Assembly: GCA_025201765.1 (NCBI GenBank)
Contig: MU623443.1
Span: forward strand, 1-64,000
Reading direction: 5' to 3'
DNA: 64,000 bases
Source: Daldinia sp. FL1419
Lineage: Eukaryota; Ascomycota; Sordariomycetes; Xylariales; Hypoxylaceae
Made by a program: the position numbers and the translations under genes. A model generated the notes under the pieces. The model did not search any database and was not told the DNA's origin. It was given only the letters and a program-made list of their open reading frames with translations. Below are positions 59,126-64,000 of this stretch, piece by piece (the stretch's first letter is position 1; every line of letters begins with the position of its first letter).

Positions 59126-59614
59126 TTATTTTGGGAAATGCCACAGGCCTAGTCGTTCTACCACGCTGTATCCCATACCCAAGAAGTCGCAGAGCTGAAC
59201 CCAGTTCTCCGCTTGTGAGCTCGTCTTTAGCGCGAGAACGTCTAGTTCTAGGAATTTGGAAGAACGCTTTTGCTCGGAGAAGAAGTCCCGAGCTGAGAGC
59301 ACGTAGTCCTCTTCGCCTATGCGAAGATTGCCCCGGGGTAGTATGAATTTGGCGTCTGGTTGGGATCGAGTGATCTCTGCGAGTTGCATGTTCGACGTTA
59401 CTTCGGCGTAGGTATTTGATAATGCGGCGTGGTCTAGTACGTCCGATCCGAGGTCCAAGCGGCTGTATCCTAACGTATCTAAGGCTTTGCCGAGAGCCAT
59501 CGTCGCGGGCGGCGACGTGCTTAGGATATAGATGGATGGAGATACGGTAGTAGTGTTCGAGGCGAAGATGCTTGAGGCAAGCATGCCGAGCTCAAAAGGT
59601 AATGCGAACTTCAT
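59126..59614 (-). CDS. Short sulfotransferase-like protein with signal-like N terminus
   Basis: A single exon of 162 residues from the first ATG (MKFALPFELGMLASSIFAS), a signal-peptide-like start. SIYILSTSPPATMALGKALD occupies the place of the phosphate-binding loop, and TLGYSRLDLGSD, PDAKFILPRG, ARDFFSEQ and LELDVLALKTSSQAENWVQLCDFLG follow the order seen in fungal sulfotransferase-like proteins. These are usually about 220-300 residues, so the middle is shortened, and the loop lacks the usual G-x-x-x-x-G-K-S/T. It may be inactive or a decayed paralog, though the frame is open. A TATATAG stretch lies about 120 bases upstream (59733). Family assignment is by motif order only. Confidence 0.55.
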   Translation of the reverse strand: MKFALPFELGMLASSIFASNTTTVSPSIYILSTSPPATMALGKALDTLGYSRLDLGSDVLDHAALSNTYAEVTSNMQLAEITRSQPDAKFILPRGNLRIGEEDYVLSARDFFSEQKRSSKFLELDVLALKTSSQAENWVQLCDFLGMGYSVVERLGLWHFPK

Positions 59615-61773
59615 CGTGGATGATCGTAGATAGCTGTCGATTTCGAGTGCTAGTATATCAGACGAATGTGTATCTTTCACAAGGCAAAAAGAAACGACCG
59701 AAGGTGTGCTGCAAAATCTGGGGAACAGGATCTATATAGCAGCAAGCCAAAAGGGGTCCACGTCCACGGGTAATCTTAATATACATGTGGGATGGCGGTC
59801 TGGTCCCAAGGGTCCACCTGAAACTGGGGAGAGCAGAAGTCGCATAGAACGCTAAGATACGTGGTGTATTCTCGTATTAGAGCTCTGGTACGAGACGTTC
59901 GGCATTCTAGACCTCAGGCTGTTCTATTCCGTACCTTGCTCCAAATCGTGCTATCACCCCCAAGTACCGCCACGGCAGATACACGAAAACGAATAATCTA
60001 AGAGCCAATTGGCCCTCTCGCTCTCCATGACGATAGACGACAAGGAACAACTTTTCCTAAAATTTTCTAGGCTTTGGGTACATAGATCGTCAGGGATAGT
60101 GTAGATTTGAGTCCGATACCTTCCCGTAATGGAATGATAATGTATGGTCCAGGGGTCGCGTTGTGCAGATTATGTTGTAAGAGGAGTGGGAACGTCGAGT
60201 CCGATCTGCTAAATGCGATTCAGCTCAGCCCCGTTTGCCCCGTTTCTCGCTTTATCGGCCTTGGTCAGATATTAATAACCCCTTTCGGTTACTCGAGATG
60301 GATTAGGGGTCTACATCGCAGGAGTCCGAACAGGGGTACTTGGTGCTAAATTGCCCAAAAACGGCAATTCTTGGAATGTGGTTGGCCGAATCGAAGAAGT
60401 TTAAGTCTCTTAGGTGGAGAAGCGCCGAAGCGAAGAGGTACGTACTATGCATGGTCAAGTTCGAAACTGGTTTGCCACGACCCTGAAACTGAAACGTGCC
60501 GCGTGGAAAAACGCATGTGTATCTTCTAAGAATTATTCCATCAATTGAAATTTATTAATATCGCCTACTTTATCTGGTTCTTGAATAAATATAATTAGGA
60601 TGCATCCCCTTTTTGAACCGTATCACAACATCTCACATTAGCTTATCTCGCTTTCCCCCTATGCAAGCCGTAGCACTCTTACACAGCCCCGTCGCACCGT
60701 CATTGCGTAGGTACAATACAATACGATTGAGCAGAGGATTCGGGCATAAATCTAGACGCTCGTAGCTCACGATTCAGCCTGGGCATCTCCAAAAAGCAAC
60801 AGGAGATTCGCGTCCCGAATAAGAAAAGTCTTTTATCCAAACATGGATGAGCTCTTACAAAGTATACACCAATTCCTAGCTGGACGAGTATCTAGGGTTG
60901 GCACTTAAAGGCAACCAACCAAGCAATACTGCCGTTGAATTATATTAACCTACGGGCAGTTAGTTATACATATGAAAGGTATTTGGTTTTGCTTTTGTTT
61001 TCACTCCTGAATTAATAAGTAGGAGTTTTGGATTAAGTTGCTACTCAAATTTAAAGTCGCATTACTGCCAAGCATACGAGACTAACCGAAGTCATAACAA
61101 TTAGTAGTTTACTAACCTACTAACAATGGATGACAACCCTCAATGATTATAGTCTATTGATTGGGGGCTACAGCGAAGAGCGTTACCTAAGCACTTAGGT
61201 AACAATTATAGCATGTATAAACCGTGGCCAACATCGGCTATCGAAAGCCCGTCTTCTCCATCGAACTTTTTAGAGTTGGAATTCTAGAAACCCTAAGTGG
61301 ACACCCGTACGGAACTTGCATTATTAGTTCCTTAACAACGGGACCTGCAGTGTCACCCTGCCCTATATTCCATTGGGCGTAGTTACCTACGCATACGCCT
61401 TACTTGTCATAGTGTAGATGGCTTCGTCCGATACAGGACGAATGTACAATACTCTTGTATAGGTAGATTTATAAGCAGTCGTTGAACAGAAAGGCTTCTT
61501 TTTTTTTTTCTTATAGTTATCTTTTTTGAAGAGATAGAAACTTGTTAAGAGATAAGCCACTCGCTTGAAGTATAACGACAATTTGGACCAAATCTTTATC
61601 GTTGACGTTATATTACGGACGTAGATACCATATAGGTACTTTATGATATCCAATTCAGGGGGAAACATTGCTAACGATATCCTAGATAGCCTCATTCTTT
61701 ATTCGCCTTGGTCCTACAAGAACACTCACTACTGTATATTTCCCTCATATTTTATCGCCAAAAACTAGACGCG
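59615..61773. other. Gene-poor interval of about 2.2 kb
   Basis: No supported gene. Short frames at 60107-60349 and 61387-61695 have no recognisable motif. The right end is the promoter side of the serine dehydratase gene. Confidence 0.55.
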
Positions 61774-62214
61774 ATGGGCTCTTCCAACCAAGAACCCCAG
61801 AAGCTCTTCATAGAGACGCCATGCATCCCATCGCCGGCTCTCTCGCGGGTAGCGGGATGGTAAGAAACGCCTCCCCTTATCTCGGCCACTCGTTCGTTCT
61901 AAGACTAACGATCAAAATAGTAACATCTTTCTCAAACTTGAAAACCTACAGCCCTCTGGATCATTCAAGTCGCGCGCCGTGGGCAACATGATGTACAAAG
62001 CCATGCTCGCGAAACCCGCCGGCAACGTGCACTTCTACTGCTCGTCGGGCGGAAACGCAGGTCTAGCGTGTGCAACGGCAGCAAAGACGCTAGGCCAGCC
62101 GTGTACCATCGTCGTGCCGACGCTTACTTCTCAGTATATGATTGAGAAGATACGCCGTGAGTAATCGCATGTTTCTTAGAGAGTGACAGCATGGTGCCCC
62201 TGAAAAGGGGTGAC

Positions 62215-62282
<68 letters not shown>

Positions 62283-63065
62283 CTCTCTCTCTATATATAC
62301 ATACTCATACCCCTTCCTTCAACCAACAAAGACCAAATCCTAACACACCATACAGTCCTCGGCGCCAAAGTCCACCAAGTAGGCGCAAACTGGGCCCTCG
62401 CAGACGAGCACCTGCGCACGGCGCTCCTCGCCAACGACCCCAGCGGGATCTACGTCCCCCCCTTCGACCACCCGGACGTCTGGGCCGGGTCGAGCACTAT
62501 TATCGACGAGCTCGCGCCGCAGCTCGAAGCGCACGGGGTCCCGCGACTCGACGGCATAGCGTGTAACTGCGGCGGCGGCGGGCTGCTTAACGGGATCATG
62601 GCGGGTGTGCAGAAACACTATACGCAGAATGGCCTGGAAGAGCCTGCGGTATTGGCTGTGGAAACGGCGGGGGCGGAGAGCTTGAACGCGAGTATAAAAG
62701 CTGGGGAATTGGTCACCTTGCCTGGGATAACCAGCATCGCGACAAGTCTCGGCGCGCCGCGGGTTTCCGAGCGCACGTTCCGGTGGAGCCGAGAAGCGGC
62801 GCACTTACGCAGCGTAGTAGTCACGGACGCGGAGGCCGTGATGGGGTCTATTCGATTCGCGGACGACGCGCTGTTCTTGGTGGAAGTCGCGTGCGGGGCT
62901 ACGCTCGCGACGCTGTATAATGGGGATCTGAGAAGGGCGGTCGGCGGCGAGGGGATTAGTGACGAGGAGTGGAGGGGGAGGAATGTGGTTGTGGTGGTGT
63001 GTGGGGGGGTTAATGTGACGTTGGATATGTTGAGGGATTATGGGGTGAAGTATGGTGTTAAATAG
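61774..63065 (+). CDS. L-serine/L-threonine dehydratase (PLP-dependent)
   Basis: Deaminates serine to pyruvate and threonine to 2-oxobutyrate with pyridoxal phosphate. Exons 61774-61859, 61921-62156 and 62356-63065 join in frame to 343 residues, the usual length for the Cha1/SDS family. The N terminus is FIETPCIPSPALSRVAG. The PLP lysine lies in NLQPSGSFKSRA; the phosphate-binding region is SSGGNAGLACATAA. Splicing gives MIEKIRLLGAKVHQVGANW as in orthologs. The Gly loop is CNCGGGGLLNG, and the C-terminal VVCGGVNVTLDML holds the conserved Cys/Ser position near the pyridine nitrogen (VVVCGG). The second intron is long (199 nt) and contains a (TC)n microsatellite. Convergent with the NAT9-like gene. 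Confidence 0.94.
62214..62298. repeat. (TC)n microsatellite in serine dehydratase intron 2
   Basis: About 26 uninterrupted TC units (62222-62274) are followed by TATATA and a second short (TC)n/(TA)n run. It lies entirely within the 62157-62355 intron, between donor and acceptor. Confidence 0.9.
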
Positions 63066-63226
63066 GGGCGGGCTTGGATTAGGGCGGGAAGGATTGGGTG
63101 AAGGGATTGTTATATGGCTATAGATGTTTGGGAGGAATCTTTCTCAGGAGATATACACAGGTGCATATACTAATAGATTCCCGTCCACGACTACCTCTCA
63201 CACCCATATGAGTAAATCTTATCGGT

Positions 63227-63949
63227 CTACTTGACCTCCTTCAACTGCGATCTATCATAGCGTAATTCCTTATAATCGTCACCCATCACTGAAGAACTCT
63301 TCTTCATCATCTTCTCCCACCTATCCGTCTCGCCGAACCCTTCAAACACCATCTGTATCTCGCCAAAGTAGTTCGTCTCGCCTCTTTGCTTGAAACCGAG
63401 GGCCTGGAATAGCACGATACTAGCTTTGTTATCCGCGTTGATCTTAGCCACGACATCTTTGAGGACGGGCTTGCTGTTGGCGTTAGAAACATCGAGAGAA
63501 CTCGCGTACTCGGCCAGCATACCGTCCAAGTTCCGTCGGACGAAGAGTAGAAATGCAGCAACGGCCGCGCGACCAAGGCCTACGCCCCTAAACTTGGTGT
63601 CCGCGATCATGATGTCGATTTCCGCGGTATAATACGTCTTAGCTCCCTCCGCGTCTCCGTTTTGCTTCTGCTCTTCCTCCTCATCCCCCTCATCCCAAGG
63701 ACTCAAGAACAAGTTAACGTCGCCGACCATCCTATGAACTGCATCTGCCACTCCAGCCAGTACAGCTCTCTCCTCCCCATCCGTACTCGAAGTGCCATCA
63801 TCATCGTCATCATCATCATCATCATCATCACCCGATAGCGGCGCACACACGATAAACGTGAGCTTATCCCGCGACTCGCGCCACGAAGCCTGGTTCTCGT
63901 ACTCTTCTTCTAGCGAGAGGCGCTCCGAGGCAGTAGCTTCGCGGATAGA
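63227..63949 (-). CDS. N-acetyltransferase 9-like GNAT protein (5' part outside window)
   Basis: The last exon of a gene continuing past the right edge. It opens after an acceptor (actctag) at 63950 and gives 240 residues plus stop. It begins SIREATASERLSLEEEYENQ, then SWRESRDKLTFIVCAP, matching the N-terminal region of NAT9 (TASE..L.LE.EY). GNAT features follow: MVGDVNLFL, YTAEIDIMIAD, FRGVGLGRAAVAAFLLF (acetyl-CoA loop) and NKASIVLFQALGFKQRGETN. An Asp run of 11 (tca/atc repeat, 63796-63830) is inserted before the first core strand. It probably acetylates protein N termini or microtubule-related targets, as proposed for NAT9. The upstream exon ending before 63950 could not be resolved. Confidence 0.85.
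   Translation of the reverse strand, partial: SIREATASERLSLEEEYENQASWRESRDKLTFIVCAPLSGDDDDDDDDDDDGTSSTDGEERAVLAGVADAVHRMVGDVNLFLSPWDEGDEEEEQKQNGDAEGAKTYYTAEIDIMIADTKFRGVGLGRAAVAAFLLFVRRNLDGMLAEYASSLDVSNANSKPVLKDVVAKINADNKASIVLFQALGFKQRGETNYFGEIQMVFEGFGETDRWEKMMKKSSSVMGDDYKELRYDRSQLKEVK
63796..63830. repeat. Trinucleotide repeat encoding poly-Asp in NAT9-like gene
   Basis: A (ATC/GAT)-type repeat with one gtc interruption encodes 11 consecutive Asp on the minus strand. It is in frame and probably length-variable. Confidence 0.8.
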
Positions 63950-64000
63950 CTAGAGTATACGGTCAGTAAGTGCATGGTAAGTAACCTCTCGGTGCACCCT

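Overview
The window looks like nuclear DNA of a filamentous ascomycete, most likely a Sordariomycete. Evidence: genes with short GT-AG introns (about 50-260 nt) carrying CTAAC-like branch points; fungal families such as a CFEM/GPI wall protein, a Zn2Cys6 regulator, NADP-glutamate dehydrogenase and a chromodomain protein with an HDA2/3-type domain; and an extremely AT-rich block with mutation patterns typical of repeat-induced point mutation (RIP). All gene models come from reading the sequence; exon joins were checked for reading frame by hand.

Layout. 1-6.3 kb is a gene-free AT-rich block of decayed repeats; a dead LINE-type reverse transcriptase can still be read on the minus strand at about 0.82-1.5 kb. 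From about 6.7 kb the base composition becomes normal. 7.3-20.9 kb: COX6-type cytochrome oxidase subunit (+), a 1447-residue chromodomain/HDA2-3/coiled-coil protein (-), an intergenic stretch packed with TAGGTACCTA-type motifs, and a 1374-residue GMC oxidoreductase fused to an alpha/beta hydrolase (-). 21-26.8 kb is gene-poor. 26.8-28.4 kb: NADP-glutamate dehydrogenase (-). 32.2-43.3 kb: DNA polymerase delta catalytic subunit (-), Ste24 CAAX protease (-), a 73-residue membrane-anchored protein (-), ribosomal protein eL38 (+), an ABM-type monooxygenase-like protein (-) and a CFEM/GPI protein (-). 43.4-48 kb is gene-poor. 48-64 kb: OTT_1508-type deaminase-like protein (+), mevalonate kinase (+), farnesyl/geranylgeranyltransferase alpha subunit with a long N-terminal extension (+), Mtr2/NTF2-like protein (-), Zn2Cys6 regulator (-), short sulfotransferase-like protein (-), L-serine/threonine dehydratase (+), and an N-acetyltransferase 9-like gene (-) cut off by the right edge.

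How the genes relate. Most are unconnected housekeeping genes. Two links stand out. Mevalonate kinase (farnesyl precursor supply), the prenyltransferase alpha subunit (CAAX farnesylation) and Ste24 (CAAX processing) all sit within 19 kb, the first two adjacent and in the same orientation. A gene with the features of a heterochromatic histone-deacetylase complex subunit lies within a few kilobases of the RIP-type AT-rich block. I found no CRISPR array, operon, rRNA gene or complete tRNA gene.
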